From Sulfuritalea sp. (lineage in GTDB: Bacteria; Pseudomonadota; Gammaproteobacteria; Burkholderiales; Rhodocyclaceae): 64,000 nt of DNA. Positions 41,106 to 50,105 of this stretch are shown here, piece after piece. The position numbers were made by a program, and so were the translations under genes. A model generated the notes under the pieces. It was not told the DNA's origin. It was given only the letters and a program-made list of their open reading frames with translations, and searched no databases. The stretch spans positions 1 to 64,000 of the forward strand of contig JAOTRV010000015.1 of NCBI GenBank assembly GCA_030247575.1, given 5' to 3'. Numbering within the stretch: the stretch's first letter is position 1; every line of letters begins with the position of its first letter.

Positions 41106-41121
41106 AGTCTTATATAAGACT
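41106..41121. promoter_or_regulatory. Perfect palindromic operator upstream of aceA (copy 1)
   Basis: AGTCTTATATAAGACT is a perfect 16-bp palindrome 90 bp upstream of the aceA start. Its 14-bp core GTCTTATATAAGAC recurs 117 bp further upstream. Such symmetry and duplication indicate a dimeric regulator, and the regulator is not in this window. Confidence 0.75.
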
Positions 41122-41135
41122 AAGGCAAATTTTTT

Positions 41136-41151
41136 ACTGTTATTTAACAGT
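41136..41151. promoter_or_regulatory. Second type of palindrome upstream of aceA
   Basis: ACTGTTA and TAACAGT (41136-41142 and 41145-41151) form a perfect dyad around TT, between the two GTCTTATATAAGAC copies. It could bind a second regulator. Confidence 0.45.
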
Positions 41152-41197
41152 CAGCTAAGCTGAAAATTTCATAATACGGCAAACTATTCCTTACAAT

Positions 41198-41216
41198 AAA
41201 ACAGCCTAGCTGTTTT
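41198..41216 (-). terminator. Likely terminator after rraA
   Basis: AAAACAGC (41198-41205) and GCTGTTTT (41209-41216) form an 8-bp stem with a 3-nt loop, 26 nt beyond the rraA stop on the minus strand and followed there by ATTG. The U-tract is carried by the stem end. Confidence 0.55.
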
Positions 41217-41223
41217 GATATAT

Positions 41224-41237
41224 GTCTTATATAAGAC
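41224..41237. promoter_or_regulatory. Perfect palindromic operator upstream of aceA (copy 2)
   Basis: GTCTTATATAAGAC repeats the core of copy 1 exactly, with centres 117 bp apart, close to eleven helical turns. It lies 5 bp from the end of rraA. Confidence 0.7.
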
Positions 41238-41241
41238 TTTG

Positions 41242-41721
41242 CTAGTGGAGGGCGGTTGCGCTGACGATGACGCCGTCTTCGTCCGCATACAGCCATTCTC
41301 CAGGAACGAAGGTAACCCCGCCGAAAGTCACGGCGATGTTCTCCTCGCCGACATTCTTCTTGATGGTCTTCAGCGGATGAGTGTCGAGAGCAAGAACGCC
41401 GATATCCATTTCGCCGATGGCCCGGGAATCCCGGATGCAGCCATAGACGACCACGCCGGACCAGCCATTCTTGAGGCCCAACTCCGCGAGCTGATCGCCG
41501 ACCAGTGCCCTGCGCAGGCTGCCGCCGCCATCGATCACCAGTACCCGGTGCTCCCCGGGTGATGCGAGGATTTTTCTGACCAGCGAGTTGTCTTCGAAAA
41601 GTTTCAGGGTTGCGATGCGCCCATGAAAGGCTCTGCGGCCGCCAAAGCTGTTGAACATCGGCTCGACTACGCGAACCCGACCTTCGTGAGCGTCGCAGAG
41701 ATCTGTTGTGAGCAAGTCCAT
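41242..41721 (-). CDS. rraA: RraA family protein
   Basis: A 159-aa protein of the RraA/HMG aldolase fold, starting MDLLTTDLCDAHEGRVRVV and carrying GDQLAELGLKNGWSGVVVYGCIRDS. Members either inhibit RNase E or act as 4-hydroxy-4-methyl-2-oxoglutarate/oxaloacetate aldolases. The motif GDxxxxxA-N20-RD, which binds metal in the aldolases, is present in part (GDQLAELG, then RDS), so an enzymatic role cannot be excluded. Confidence 0.88.
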   Translation of the reverse strand: MDLLTTDLCDAHEGRVRVVEPMFNSFGGRRAFHGRIATLKLFEDNSLVRKILASPGEHRVLVIDGGGSLRRALVGDQLAELGLKNGWSGVVVYGCIRDSRAIGEMDIGVLALDTHPLKTIKKNVGEENIAVTFGGVTFVPGEWLYADEDGVIVSATALH

Positions 41722-41787
41722 GATTCCGTCGTTATGAAAAATAAATAATTGATCCTGCGCGGTACAGCAATGCCGGCGGCGTCGAGT

Positions 41788-44058
41788 TCAAATTGTCGAG
41801 GCAACGGGCGGCATGCTGGCTTCTTCTTCGAAGCTGAGCGTGACCTTTTCGTGCTCGTCAAGGTCGATGGTGACGCGGCCTCCGTGAACCAGCCTGCCGA
41901 ACAGCAGTTCGTCAGCCAGCGCGGAGCGGACGGTGTCCTGGATCAGGCGTGCCATTGGTCGCGCTCCCATCAGGGGATCGAAGCCCTTTTCGGCCAGCCA
42001 GGCGCGCAAGGCGTCGGTGAAGATGGCTTCGACCTTTTTCTCGTGCAATTGGCCTTCAAGCTGCATGAGGAACTTGTCCACCACGCGCAGGATGATTTCG
42101 GCATCGAGCGCACGGAAGGAAATGATCGCGTCGAGCCGGTTGCGGAACTCCGGCGTGAACATGCGCTTGATGTCGGCCATTTCGTCGCCCTGGCCCTTGT
42201 TCGCGGTGAAACCGATACTGGTCTTCTGCAGAGCTTCCGCGCCAGCATTGGTCGTCATGACGATCACCACATTGCGGAAATCCGCCTTGCGGCCGTTGTT
42301 GTCGGTCAAGGTGCCGTGGTCCATCACCTGCAGCAGAATATTGAATACTTCCGGATGGGCCTTTTCGATCTCGTCGAGCAGAAGCACGGCGTGCGGCTTC
42401 TTGGTCACGGCTTCGGTGAGAAGTCCGCCCTGATCGAAGCCGACGTAACCCGGCGGTGCACCGATCAGCCGGCTCACGGCATGGCGTTCCATATACTCCG
42501 ACATGTCGAAGCGAATCAACTCGATGCCCATGCCGTAGGCCAGTTGACGGGCAACTTCAGTTTTGCCGACTCCGGTCGGTCCGGAGAACAGGAAGCAGCC
42601 GATGGGCTTCTGCGGGTCACCCAGTCCCGAACGCGACATCTTGATTGCCTTGGCCAGAGCGTCGATCGCGGCTTCCTGGCCGAAAACCATGTTCTTCAGG
42701 TCGCGGTCGAGATTCTTCAGCGCCGAGCGATCGTCCGCAGACACATGCTGCGGCGGGATGCGCGCAATCTTCGCGACGATATCCTCGATCTCGAGTTTGC
42801 CGATGGTTTTCTTCTGCTTCGACTTCGGCAGGATGCGCTGGGCCGCGCCAGCCTCGTCGATCACGTCGATCGCCTTGTCCGGCAGGTGGCGGTCGTTGAT
42901 GTACTTGGCCGCAAGTTCGGCCGCGCTGGATATGGCAGCCGCGGAATACTTGACGCCGTGATGCTCCTCGAAGCGGGATTTGAGGCCGCGCAGTATCGAG
43001 ACGGTTTCATCCACGGACGGCTCATTGACATCGACCTTCTGGAAGCGCCGCGACAATGCATGGTCCTTTTCGAATACGCCGCGGAATTCCGTATAGGTCG
43101 TGGCGCCGATGCACTTGAGCGCGCCGGATGACAGCGCCGGCTTGAGCAGATTCGAGGCGTCCATGGTTCCGCCCGATGCCGCGCCGGCACCGATCAGCGT
43201 GTGAATCTCGTCAATGAACAGGATCGCGTTCGGGTTATCGGCCAACTGCTTGAGCACACCCTTCAGGCGTTGTTCGAAGTCGCCGCGATACTTGGTGCCG
43301 GCAAGCAGGGCTCCCATGTCCAGGCAATATACGGTGGCATTGGCGAGAATCTCGGGCACGCGCCCTTCAACGATGTGGCGGGCCAGCCCTTCCGCTATTG
43401 CGGTCTTGCCGACGCCTGCTTCGCCGACCAGAAGCGGGTTGTTCTTGCGCCGGCGGCACAGGGTCTGGATGACCCGTTCCAGTTCCTTGTCGCGGCCGAT
43501 GAGCGGGTCGATCTTGCCGGTCAGTGCCAGTTGGTTGAGGTTCTGGGTGAAGTTCTCCAGTGCGCCGCCCTTTTCCTGCGACTCAACCTCGGTCTCGGCC
43601 GGTTCTTCCTTGCCTTTTCCTTGCGGCGTCTTGGTGATGCCGTGGGAAATGAAGTTCACCACGTCCAGACGCGTGACGTTCTGGCGTTGCAGGAAAAAGA
43701 CAGCATGCGAATCTTTCTCGCCGAAGATTGCCACCAACACGTTCGCTCCCGTGACCTCCTTCTTTCCGGAGGATTGCACATGAAGGATCGCGCGCTGGAT
43801 CACGCGCTGGAAGCCAAGCGTAGGCTGCGTGTCGATTTCTTCACTGCCCGCTACTGTCGGCGTGTGTTCATTGATGAAGGTCAGCAATTCCTTGCGGAGA
43901 CCTTCAATGTCCGCTGCACAGGCACGCAGCACCTCGGCGGCGGAGGGATTGTCCAGCAGCGCCAGCAAGAGGTGCTCGACGGTGATGAATTCGTGGCGCT
44001 TCTGCCGGGCTTCGACAAAGGCCATGTGCAGGCTGACTTCGAGTTCCTGGGCAATCAT
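41788..44058 (-). CDS. clpA: ATP-dependent Clp protease ATP-binding subunit ClpA
   Basis: The AAA+ unfoldase that feeds substrates to ClpP. The 756-aa protein has an N-terminal Clp_N repeat domain (about 1-145). AAA module 1 carries GEAGVGKTAIAEG and VLFIDEIHTLIGAG-like LFIDEIHTLIGAG. Module 2 carries GPTGVGKTEVARQ and LLLDEIEKAHPEV. A C-terminal D2-small domain follows. The start is the ATG of [14 protein letters not shown], with GGAGGAAAA upstream, overlapping the clpS stop by one base. Confidence 0.97.
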   Translation of the reverse strand: MIAQELEVSLHMAFVEARQKRHEFITVEHLLLALLDNPSAAEVLRACAADIEGLRKELLTFINEHTPTVAGSEEIDTQPTLGFQRVIQRAILHVQSSGKKEVTGANVLVAIFGEKDSHAVFFLQRQNVTRLDVVNFISHGITKTPQGKGKEEPAETEVESQEKGGALENFTQNLNQLALTGKIDPLIGRDKELERVIQTLCRRRKNNPLLVGEAGVGKTAIAEGLARHIVEGRVPEILANATVYCLDMGALLAGTKYRGDFEQRLKGVLKQLADNPNAILFIDEIHTLIGAGAASGGTMDASNLLKPALSSGALKCIGATTYTEFRGVFEKDHALSRRFQKVDVNEPSVDETVSILRGLKSRFEEHHGVKYSAAAISSAAELAAKYINDRHLPDKAIDVIDEAGAAQRILPKSKQKKTIGKLEIEDIVAKIARIPPQHVSADDRSALKNLDRDLKNMVFGQEAAIDALAKAIKMSRSGLGDPQKPIGCFLFSGPTGVGKTEVARQLAYGMGIELIRFDMSEYMERHAVSRLIGAPPGYVGFDQGGLLTEAVTKKPHAVLLLDEIEKAHPEVFNILLQVMDHGTLTDNNGRKADFRNVVIVMTTNAGAEALQKTSIGFTANKGQGDEMADIKRMFTPEFRNRLDAIISFRALDAEIILRVVDKFLMQLEGQLHEKKVEAIFTDALRAWLAEKGFDPLMGARPMARLIQDTVRSALADELLFGRLVHGGRVTIDLDEHEKVTLSFEEEASMPPVASTI

Positions 44059-44378
44059 CAGTTTTCCTCCATCACGCAAGCCAGCGGATGCTGGTGCCGA
44101 CGCGCATATGCACTAACCTGCTCAACCTTGGTCGCCGCTACATCGTGAGGATACACTCCGCAGGCGCCCTTGCCTTCACGATGCACCTTGAGCATGACCT
44201 GCGTCGATTGCTCCCGCGACAAACCAAAAAACTTTTCCAACACAACCACGACGAAATCCATCGGCGTGAAGTCGTCGTTGAGCAACAGCACTTTGTACAT
44301 CGGTGGCGGCTTCGTGCGGCTTTGCTCCGGTGCCAGTGCGGCGCTACCGTCCGTCCCGACTTGCTTGCGTGTAACCAT
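44058..44378 (-). CDS. clpS: ClpA adaptor protein ClpS
   Basis: ClpS delivers N-degron substrates to ClpAP. The 106-aa protein has a disordered N-terminus and then the core [21 protein letters not shown], with the N-degron-binding residues, [19 protein letters not shown] and the C-terminal [14 protein letters not shown]. It is co-transcribed with clpA. Confidence 0.97.
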   Translation of the reverse strand: MVTRKQVGTDGSAALAPEQSRTKPPPMYKVLLLNDDFTPMDFVVVVLEKFFGLSREQSTQVMLKVHREGKGACGVYPHDVAATKVEQVSAYARRHQHPLACVMEEN

Positions 44379-44742
44379 GACTCGATTCTAATGTGATTCC
44401 TGCATAGTTCAACACCACGAAAAAGAGGGGAATAGTGTGCCGATGGAACCACATTTTGGGCTGATTGTTCAATATGCAAGGGAGGGGCATGTGCGATGCA
44501 GCATCGAAAGTTGTTGACGCTGCTTGACAATGTGCGTAAAACGCGAAACGTGTTTAGTTCAAATTCCCCCGCAGTGACCTTCGGTCGTCTCACAGTCTGT
44601 CAAAACGCAGCTCCTCTGAATCGCCGCTTGGCCCCCTCTGCACTCCCGAACTTGAACCCCAAACATGCCCCGGCCGGGGTGCGGTGTTTTGCAGCCCGCA
44701 GCGGTGGCCGATTTGTTCGTTTTTGATTAAGGAAAAAGTTAC
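44379..44742. promoter_or_regulatory. Intergenic region and likely long 5' leader of the cold-shock gene
   Basis: This 364-bp region lies between the divergent clpS and csp genes. Long structured leaders are known for csp mRNAs. A TTGACA at 44524-44529 could be a -35 element, but no clear -10 follows at normal spacing. A GC-rich palindromic patch, CCCCGGCCGGGG (44668-44679), lies in the presumed leader. A 76-codon ORF here (44496-44726) looks spurious. Confidence 0.4.
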
Positions 44743-44946
44743 ATGGCAACTGGTACAGTTAAGTGGTTCAACGACGCCAAGGGTTTTGGTTTTATCACCC
44801 CGGATGACGGCAGCGAAGATCTGTTCGCGCATTTCTCGGCCATCAACATGGCTGGATTCAAGTCCCTGAAGGAAGGCGACAAGGTGACTTTTGACGTGGT
44901 GCAAGGCCCCAAAGGCAAGCAGGCGTCGAACATTCAGAAGCCTTGA
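44743..44946 (+). CDS. Cold-shock/RNA chaperone protein (CspA family)
   Basis: A 67-aa OB-fold protein with RNP1 KGFGFI and an RNP2-like DLFAHF, preceded by [12 protein letters not shown]. It binds single-stranded nucleic acid and melts RNA structure. A GGAAAAAG Shine-Dalgarno precedes the ATG and a terminator follows. Whether it is cold-induced or constitutive cannot be told. Confidence 0.96.
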   Translation: MATGTVKWFNDAKGFGFITPDDGSEDLFAHFSAINMAGFKSLKEGDKVTFDVVQGPKGKQASNIQKP

Positions 44947-44992
44947 TGTCCTTGATCTTTCCGTAGTCGGGTAATTCCGGTTCCGGAAAAAC

Positions 44993-45020
44993 AAAGCCCG
45001 CCGTAAGGCGGGCTTTTTTT
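44993..45020 (+). terminator. Terminator after the cold-shock gene
   Basis: AAAGCCCGCC (44993-45002) pairs with GGCGGGCTTT (45007-45016) over GTAA, followed by TTTT. The A-rich start lets it also serve the convergent icd. Confidence 0.93.
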
Positions 45021-45039
45021 CGGCTGCTCGCTTTGCGAC

Positions 45040-46269
45040 TTACATGCGATCGACCATTGCCTGGCCGAATGCCGAGCATTTCACTTCCTTGGCACCTTCC
45101 ATCAGGCGGGCAAAGTCATAGGTGACGACCTTGTCGCCAATGGCCGCTTCCATGGACTTGATGATCAGATCTGCCGCCTCGGTCCAGCCCATGTGGCGCA
45201 ACATCATTTCGGCGGAGAGGATCAATGATCCGGGGTTCACGTAATCCTTGCCGGCGTATTTGGGCGCGGTGCCGTGAGTCGCCTCGAAACAGGCGTACAG
45301 ATCCGAAATATTGGCACCCGGGGCAATACCGATGCCGCCAACCTGGGCTGCAAGGGCATCTGAAATGTAGTCGCCATTCAGGTTGAGGGTGGCGATGACG
45401 TCATACTCGGCGGGACGGAGCAGTATCTGCTGCAGGAAGGCATCGGCAATGGCATCCTTGACGATGATGCCGTTGGGCAACTTGAGCCACGGGCCGCCGT
45501 CGATTTCCACACCCTTGAATTCGTTCTTCGCCAGTGCGTAGGCCCAGTCACGGAAGCCGCCTTCCGTGTACTTCATGATGTTGCCCTTGTGCACAATCGT
45601 TACCGACTTGCGCTTGTTGGCGATGGCGTAGTTGACGGCGGCGCGCATCAAACGCTCGGTTCCTTCGCGCGAGACCGGCTTGATGCCGATACCGGACGTG
45701 TTCGGGAAGCGGATTTTCGTCACCCCCATGTCTTCCTGAAGGAACTTGATCAGTTTCTTGGCCGGTGCCGACTCGGCTTGCCATTCGATGCCGCAGTAGA
45801 TGTCTTCCGTGTTCTCGCGGAAGATCACCATGTCGGTTTTGCTCGGGTCCTTGAGCGGCGAGGGAATGCCCCTGAAGTAGCGGACCGGGCGCACACACTG
45901 GTACAGATCCATTTCCTGCCGCAATGCGACGTTGAGCGAACGGATGCCGCCGCCCACCGGGGTGGTCAGCGGCCCCTTGATGGAGACCGAATATTCCTTG
46001 CAGGCGGTGATGGTTTCCGCCGGCAGCCAGACGTCGGGGCCATAAAGACGGGTAGCCTTTTCTCCTGCATACACCTCCATCCACGAAATCTTGCGCTTGC
46101 CGCCGTAGGACTTCAGGACGGCAGCGTCCACCACTTTTTGCATGACTGGCGTGATGTCGACGCCAATGCCATCGCCCTCGATGAAGGGAATGATGGGATT
46201 GTCGGGAATTGGCTGGCCGGGGATGATTTTCTGGCCTTGTGCGGGTACCTTTATAAGGGAAGTGCTCAT
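45040..46269 (-). CDS. icd: Isocitrate dehydrogenase (NADP+)
   Basis: Oxidatively decarboxylates isocitrate to 2-oxoglutarate in the TCA cycle. The 409-aa protein is the E. coli-like homodimeric type. The AceK-phosphorylated serine lies in [13 protein letters not shown] (S111, equal to E. coli Ser113). [23 protein letters not shown] and [15 protein letters not shown] provide substrate and NADP contacts. It is divergent from aceK, which encodes its kinase/phosphatase, across 161 bp. Confidence 0.97.
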   Translation of the reverse strand: MSTSLIKVPAQGQKIIPGQPIPDNPIIPFIEGDGIGVDITPVMQKVVDAAVLKSYGGKRKISWMEVYAGEKATRLYGPDVWLPAETITACKEYSVSIKGPLTTPVGGGIRSLNVALRQEMDLYQCVRPVRYFRGIPSPLKDPSKTDMVIFRENTEDIYCGIEWQAESAPAKKLIKFLQEDMGVTKIRFPNTSGIGIKPVSREGTERLMRAAVNYAIANKRKSVTIVHKGNIMKYTEGGFRDWAYALAKNEFKGVEIDGGPWLKLPNGIIVKDAIADAFLQQILLRPAEYDVIATLNLNGDYISDALAAQVGGIGIAPGANISDLYACFEATHGTAPKYAGKDYVNPGSLILSAEMMLRHMGWTEAADLIIKSMEAAIGDKVVTYDFARLMEGAKEVKCSAFGQAMVDRM

Positions 46270-46430
46270 GCCTGCTCCGTGATTAGTGTGTTGAGAATCG
46301 AGAGGAATGCGGGAGATATCGCCGGCAATTATCCTCCAAAACGCATCACGTTGCGGGCGTCGTCGGTGTCAGGTGAATGCGGTGCCCGCTGTTAGAATCC
46401 GGACGATCCATCTTGCCCGGACTCAGCACT

Positions 46431-48203
46431 ATGGCCGCTGGCCCTTCCGATGACCTGATCGCCGAATCCATTGCCAATGTGCTTGTCGCTGGTTTCGACA
46501 AGCACTATCGCCGGTTTCATGAGAGTTCGGCCCTTGCCAAGGCGCGCTTCGATCAGGAGCGCTGGCAGGAAGTGCAGCAAGCGGTGCGGGATCGCATCCA
46601 GTTCTATGATGATCGCGTCAGGGAAACCACGGAACTGCTCCATCGGGAGTTCAATGCGGACAGCCTGAGCGACGTCGTGTGGCAACAGGCCAAGCTTCAA
46701 TACATCGGCTTGTTGACCAACCACAAGCAGCCCGAGCTGGCGGAAACGTTTTTCAATTCGGTGTTCTGTCAGATTTTGCACCGCACCTATTTTCACAACG
46801 ATTTCATTTTTGTGCGGCCGGCGGTGTCCACCGAATACATCGAGTCCGATCCGCCGACCTACCGTTGCTACTACCCGAACGAGGCCGGGTTCCGCGCGTC
46901 GATTCGCCAGGTGTTCGTCGATTTCGACTGGGCCCGCGAGTTCGAGGACCTCGATCGCGACGTGGATTTCATAGTGCGCAGCATCGAATCTCATCTGGGC
47001 GCGATGCCGGCGCGCGAGGCCAACTTCCAGATACAGGTGCTCAATTCAGCCTTCTATCGGAACAAGGGCGCCTATGTGATCGGCAAGGCGGTCAATGGTG
47101 CCCTCGAGTATCCGTTTACCGTTCCGGTGCTGCATTCGGCGTCGGGCAAACTCTGCCTTGACACGATCATTCTCGACGCATGGCGGATCGGGGTGTTGTT
47201 CTCCCTGTCGCGCGCCTATTTCATGGTGGATATGGAAGTTCCCTCCGGGTATGTCCAGTTTTTGCGTTCGATCATGCCCAGGAAGCCGCGCTCAGAGCTT
47301 TACACCATGCTCGGGCTGGGCAAGCAGGGCAAGACCATGTTCTTCCGCGACCTTATATTCCATCTGCATCATTCGGCGGACCAGTTCATCATTGCGCCGG
47401 GCATACCCGGTCTGGTCATGCTGGTGTTTACCCTGCCTTCCTACCCTTATGTGTTCAAGGTCATCAAGGATGTCTTCGGCAGTTCGAAGGAGGTCGATCA
47501 CGATACCGTACGGCGCAAGTATCAGCTGGTGAAACAGGTCGACCGCGTGGGGCGCATGGCCGACACGCTGGAGTTTTCGAAGGTTGCACTGCCGCGCAAG
47601 CGCTTCTCCCAGGAACTGATCGATGAGCTGTACAAGGAGGTGCCGTCGCTGATGGAAGAGGATGGCGATGATCTGGTGATCACGCATCTTTACATCGAGC
47701 GGCGCATGGAGCCGCTCAACATCTATCTCGAGAAGGCCGAAAAGGCGGGACGCGACGACCTGGTGGAGCATGCGGTGCAGGAATACGGCAATGCCATTCG
47801 CGAACTTGCCATCGCCAATATCTTCCCCGGCGACATGCTGTGGAAGAACTTCGGCGTCACCAGCTACGGTCGTGTGGTGTTTTATGACTACGACGAAATC
47901 GAGTACATGACCGACTGCAATTTCCGCCGCATTCCTCCACCGCCGGATTTCGAGGCTGAAATGTCTGGGGAACCCTGGTATTCCGTATCGAGGCTGGATA
48001 TCTTCCCCGAGGAATTCAAGACCTTCCTGCTGGTGTCCGAGCGGATTCGCGAAGCTTTCATGCGTCATCATCCCGATCTGTTTGATGCGGAGTTCTGGCA
48101 AAACACCCAGGAATTGATCCGCAAGGGCGAGATGCAGGATTTCTTCCCCTATCCCGAGTCCCTTCGCTTCTGCAATACCTTCGGCAACGGTTGTCCGGGG
48201 TGA
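46431..48203 (+). CDS. aceK: Isocitrate dehydrogenase kinase/phosphatase
   Basis: AceK phosphorylates and dephosphorylates Icd to divide carbon between the TCA cycle and the glyoxylate shunt. The 590-aa protein shows the regulatory N-terminal domain ([19 protein letters not shown]) and the kinase fold with [28 protein letters not shown], the ATP site, and [19 protein letters not shown], the catalytic loop. I start at the ATG of [13 protein letters not shown], since an upstream in-frame ATG adds no conserved residues. The 3' end overlaps the next gene by 4 nt. Confidence 0.96.
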   Translation: MAAGPSDDLIAESIANVLVAGFDKHYRRFHESSALAKARFDQERWQEVQQAVRDRIQFYDDRVRETTELLHREFNADSLSDVVWQQAKLQYIGLLTNHKQPELAETFFNSVFCQILHRTYFHNDFIFVRPAVSTEYIESDPPTYRCYYPNEAGFRASIRQVFVDFDWAREFEDLDRDVDFIVRSIESHLGAMPAREANFQIQVLNSAFYRNKGAYVIGKAVNGALEYPFTVPVLHSASGKLCLDTIILDAWRIGVLFSLSRAYFMVDMEVPSGYVQFLRSIMPRKPRSELYTMLGLGKQGKTMFFRDLIFHLHHSADQFIIAPGIPGLVMLVFTLPSYPYVFKVIKDVFGSSKEVDHDTVRRKYQLVKQVDRVGRMADTLEFSKVALPRKRFSQELIDELYKEVPSLMEEDGDDLVITHLYIERRMEPLNIYLEKAEKAGRDDLVEHAVQEYGNAIRELAIANIFPGDMLWKNFGVTSYGRVVFYDYDEIEYMTDCNFRRIPPPPDFEAEMSGEPWYSVSRLDIFPEEFKTFLLVSERIREAFMRHHPDLFDAEFWQNTQELIRKGEMQDFFPYPESLRFCNTFGNGCPG

Positions 48204-48844
48204 GCCGCCTCATCCTGTTCAACAAGCCGTATGGCGTGCTGACCCAGTTTACCGATGCCGATGGGCGCCCCACCCTCGCCGATTACATTCCAATTCGCAG
48301 CGTCTATGCCGCCGGTCGCCTGGATGCCGATTCGGAAGGCTTGGTCGTATTGACCAATGATGGCAGTTTGCAGGCGCGCATTGCCAACCCGAGACACAAG
48401 ATGGCAAAGCTGTACCGGGTGCAGGTCGAAGGCGAGCCCACGGAAGCTGTCCTGCAGAAACTCATGGCCGGGGTGGATTTGGGCGATTTCATCACGCGTC
48501 CCTGCCAAGTGCGCCATATCGCCGAACCCGACGGGCTCTGGCAGCGAACTCCCCCGATCCGCTATCGTGCGGCTATTCCGACGACTTGGCTCGAGCTGGT
48601 CTTGCAGGAAGGGAAAAACCGTCAAGTCAGGCGCATGACGGCGCGCGTGGGATTTCCGACTCTCAGGCTGATCCGCTGGGCGGTTGGCGACTGGACCTTG
48701 GCTGGCCTCGGCCCGGGGCAGTGGCGTGAACTTGAAGTTTCCGGTCAACCAGATCCCAAGCAGCGCGTTAATGTTGCTAACGCCACGAAAAGACGCGGTG
48801 TTAGAAATATTCTACCTATACACAAACGAAAGGAATCACGATGA
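48200..48844 (+). CDS. rluE: 23S rRNA pseudouridine synthase, RluE-like
   Basis: A 214-aa RsuA-family pseudouridine synthase without an S4 domain. The catalytic aspartate is in [32 protein letters not shown] and [25 protein letters not shown] are family segments. RluE modifies U2457 of E. coli 23S rRNA. GTG at 48200 overlaps the aceK stop (GTGA) and gives [12 protein letters not shown]; a TTG 9 nt upstream is an alternative. The basic C-terminal tail ([18 protein letters not shown]) is not typical. Confidence 0.88.
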   Translation: MSRLILFNKPYGVLTQFTDADGRPTLADYIPIRSVYAAGRLDADSEGLVVLTNDGSLQARIANPRHKMAKLYRVQVEGEPTEAVLQKLMAGVDLGDFITRPCQVRHIAEPDGLWQRTPPIRYRAAIPTTWLELVLQEGKNRQVRRMTARVGFPTLRLIRWAVGDWTLAGLGPGQWRELEVSGQPDPKQRVNVANATKRRGVRNILPIHKRKESR

Positions 48845-49101
48845 ACAAGCTCCTCGCTACCCTGGTTGCCGGCCTGATCGCCACCTCCGCTTTCGCCGCC
48901 GATGCTCCGAAGGCTGCTACTCCGGCCACCCCGGCCACCCCGGCTGCCAAGGCTGCTCCGGCTGCTGCTCCCGCTGCTGCCGCTGCTCCGGCCGCTGCTG
49001 CCGCTCCGGCTGCTGAGAAGAAGGCTGAAGCCGCTCCGGCCAAGGCTGAAAAGAAGGCCAAGAAGGCCAAGAAGGCCAAGAAGGCTGAAGCCGCCAAGTA
49101 A
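48841..49101 (+). CDS. Small exported Ala/Pro/Lys-rich protein
   Basis: An 86-aa protein with a clear signal peptide ([20 protein letters not shown], cleavage near 20). A low-complexity body follows: [11 protein letters not shown] then [17 protein letters not shown], ending in a basic tail with repeated [25 protein letters not shown] precedes the ATG, and a strong terminator follows. It overlaps rluE by 4 nt but probably also has its own promoter. Composition recalls acid-shock (Asr-like) proteins and histone H1-like tails; no firm family assignment is possible. Confidence 0.8.
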   Translation: MNKLLATLVAGLIATSAFAADAPKAATPATPATPAAKAAPAAAPAAAAAPAAAAAPAAEKKAEAAPAKAEKKAKKAKKAKKAEAAK

Positions 49102-49120
49102 TTCCGCGGTTTTTGAAAGA

Positions 49121-49148
49121 AAATGGCAGGGGAACCTGCCATTTTTTT
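49121..49148 (+). terminator. Terminator after the Ala/Lys-rich protein
   Basis: AAATGGCAGG (49121-49130) and CCTGCCATTT (49135-49144) form a perfect 10-bp stem with a GGAA loop, followed by TTTT. Confidence 0.95.
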
Positions 49149-49293
49149 CGTCTATAGCCTGGAGATCAGAAGCTAAGCTTTTGATCACGTACGAGTTTCA
49201 GGTTCGGGAAAGTCGGCAGGGGTCCGCTTTCGGCGCCAGACTTCGGTCGGCTCATGGCGAGTTCCCCTGGATAGTTGCCGAAGGAGGTGTATC

Positions 49294-49740
49294 GTGTTTT
49301 TCAGGACAATGCTGCTCGCGGTATCGCTTACAGTCGCCTCGCCGGGGTGGGCTCAACAGCCGCAGTTGCCCTTGCTCGAGTTGTTTGCCGGAATGCATCG
49401 AATCGAAGCCGAGGTCGCGGCGACTTCCGAAAGCCGACAACTAGGAATGATGCAACGTACGATGATGGCACCGCAGCACGGCATGCTGTTTGTATTCCCC
49501 GAGGTCGCGGCCCACTGCATGTGGATGCGCAATACGCTCTTGCCGCTGTCGGTAGCCTTTCTCGACGAAAAGGGCAGAATCATCAATATCGAAGACATGC
49601 AGCCAAAAACCGAAGAACACCATTGCGCCAGGAAACCCGCGCGCTATGCACTCGAAATGAATTTGGGCTGGTTCAAGAGCCGTGGTTTGAGCGCGGGATT
49701 TGCCATCACGGGCATCGAGAAAGCACCTCCAGGCCGATAA
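49294..49740 (+). CDS. DUF192 family exported protein
   Basis: A 148-aa protein with a signal peptide (MFFRTMLLAVSLTVASPGWAQ) and a DUF192 domain: IEAEVAATSESRQLGMMQRTMMAPQHGMLFVFP, then HCMWMRNTLLPLSVAFLDEKGRI and YALEMNLGWFKSRGL. Function is unknown. The GTG start is chosen because AAGGAGGT (49281-49288) is a near-perfect Shine-Dalgarno at correct spacing. Confidence 0.9.
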   Translation: MFFRTMLLAVSLTVASPGWAQQPQLPLLELFAGMHRIEAEVAATSESRQLGMMQRTMMAPQHGMLFVFPEVAAHCMWMRNTLLPLSVAFLDEKGRIINIEDMQPKTEEHHCARKPARYALEMNLGWFKSRGLSAGFAITGIEKAPPGR

Positions 49741-49818
49741 AACGCCGTGTCGATGGCGGCCGTGGCGGCGGCATGCGACCGGCATCCTGGCAACGGCGTT
49801 GCCGGGACGACACGACTT

Positions 49819-50019
49819 TCAGTAGTGGGGCGGAATATCGTCGCGCAGATTCCGCGGCTCGCTGGGTGCGGCCGGTTGCATCAACTGATACAGCTCGCGG
49901 ATCTGCGCCTGCAACAGGTCCATCTGTTGCTGCTGCCGGAAGACAATCCGGTTGAGTTCTTCCAGATGATCTTCGTTGAGGCCGAGCTTGATTTCGAGTT
50001 CGGTGATCCTGGATTCCAT
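49819..50019 (-). CDS. slyX: SlyX family protein
   Basis: A 66-aa coiled-coil protein (ESRITELEIKLGLNEDHLEELNRIVFRQQQQMDLLQAQIREL) ending in RDDIPPHY, the SlyX C-terminal signature. Function is unknown; E. coli slyX lies by slyD. It is on the same strand as sodB, separated by 86 bp with a hairpin. Confidence 0.93.
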   Translation of the reverse strand: MESRITELEIKLGLNEDHLEELNRIVFRQQQQMDLLQAQIRELYQLMQPAAPSEPRNLRDDIPPHY

Positions 50020-50041
50020 GCCGAATTTCCAGTCATCAAAT

Positions 50042-50072
50042 GGCGAAGGGCGCGTTGCGGGCGCCCTTCGCC
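50042..50072 (-). terminator. Hairpin after sodB
   Basis: GGCGAAGGGCGC (50042-50053) and GCGCCCTTCGCC (50061-50072) form a perfect 12-bp stem with a 7-nt loop, 34 nt after the sodB stop. On the minus strand it is followed by only ATTTG, so it may act as an attenuator or RNA stabiliser before slyX. Confidence 0.6.
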
Positions 50073-50105
50073 TGTTACGACCTCAGTCGCGCGACATCGC
50101 TTCGC

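Noticed and set aside
44496-44726. 76-codon open frame upstream of the cold-shock gene
   Set aside because: It has no Shine-Dalgarno, no conserved sequence and lies in the probable csp leader.
48930-49095. Tandem repeats resembling a small repeat array or CRISPR
   Set aside because: The repeats are triplet-based (GCT GCT CCG, AAG AAG GCC), in frame, and encode the Ala/Pro/Lys-rich protein. There are no spacers.
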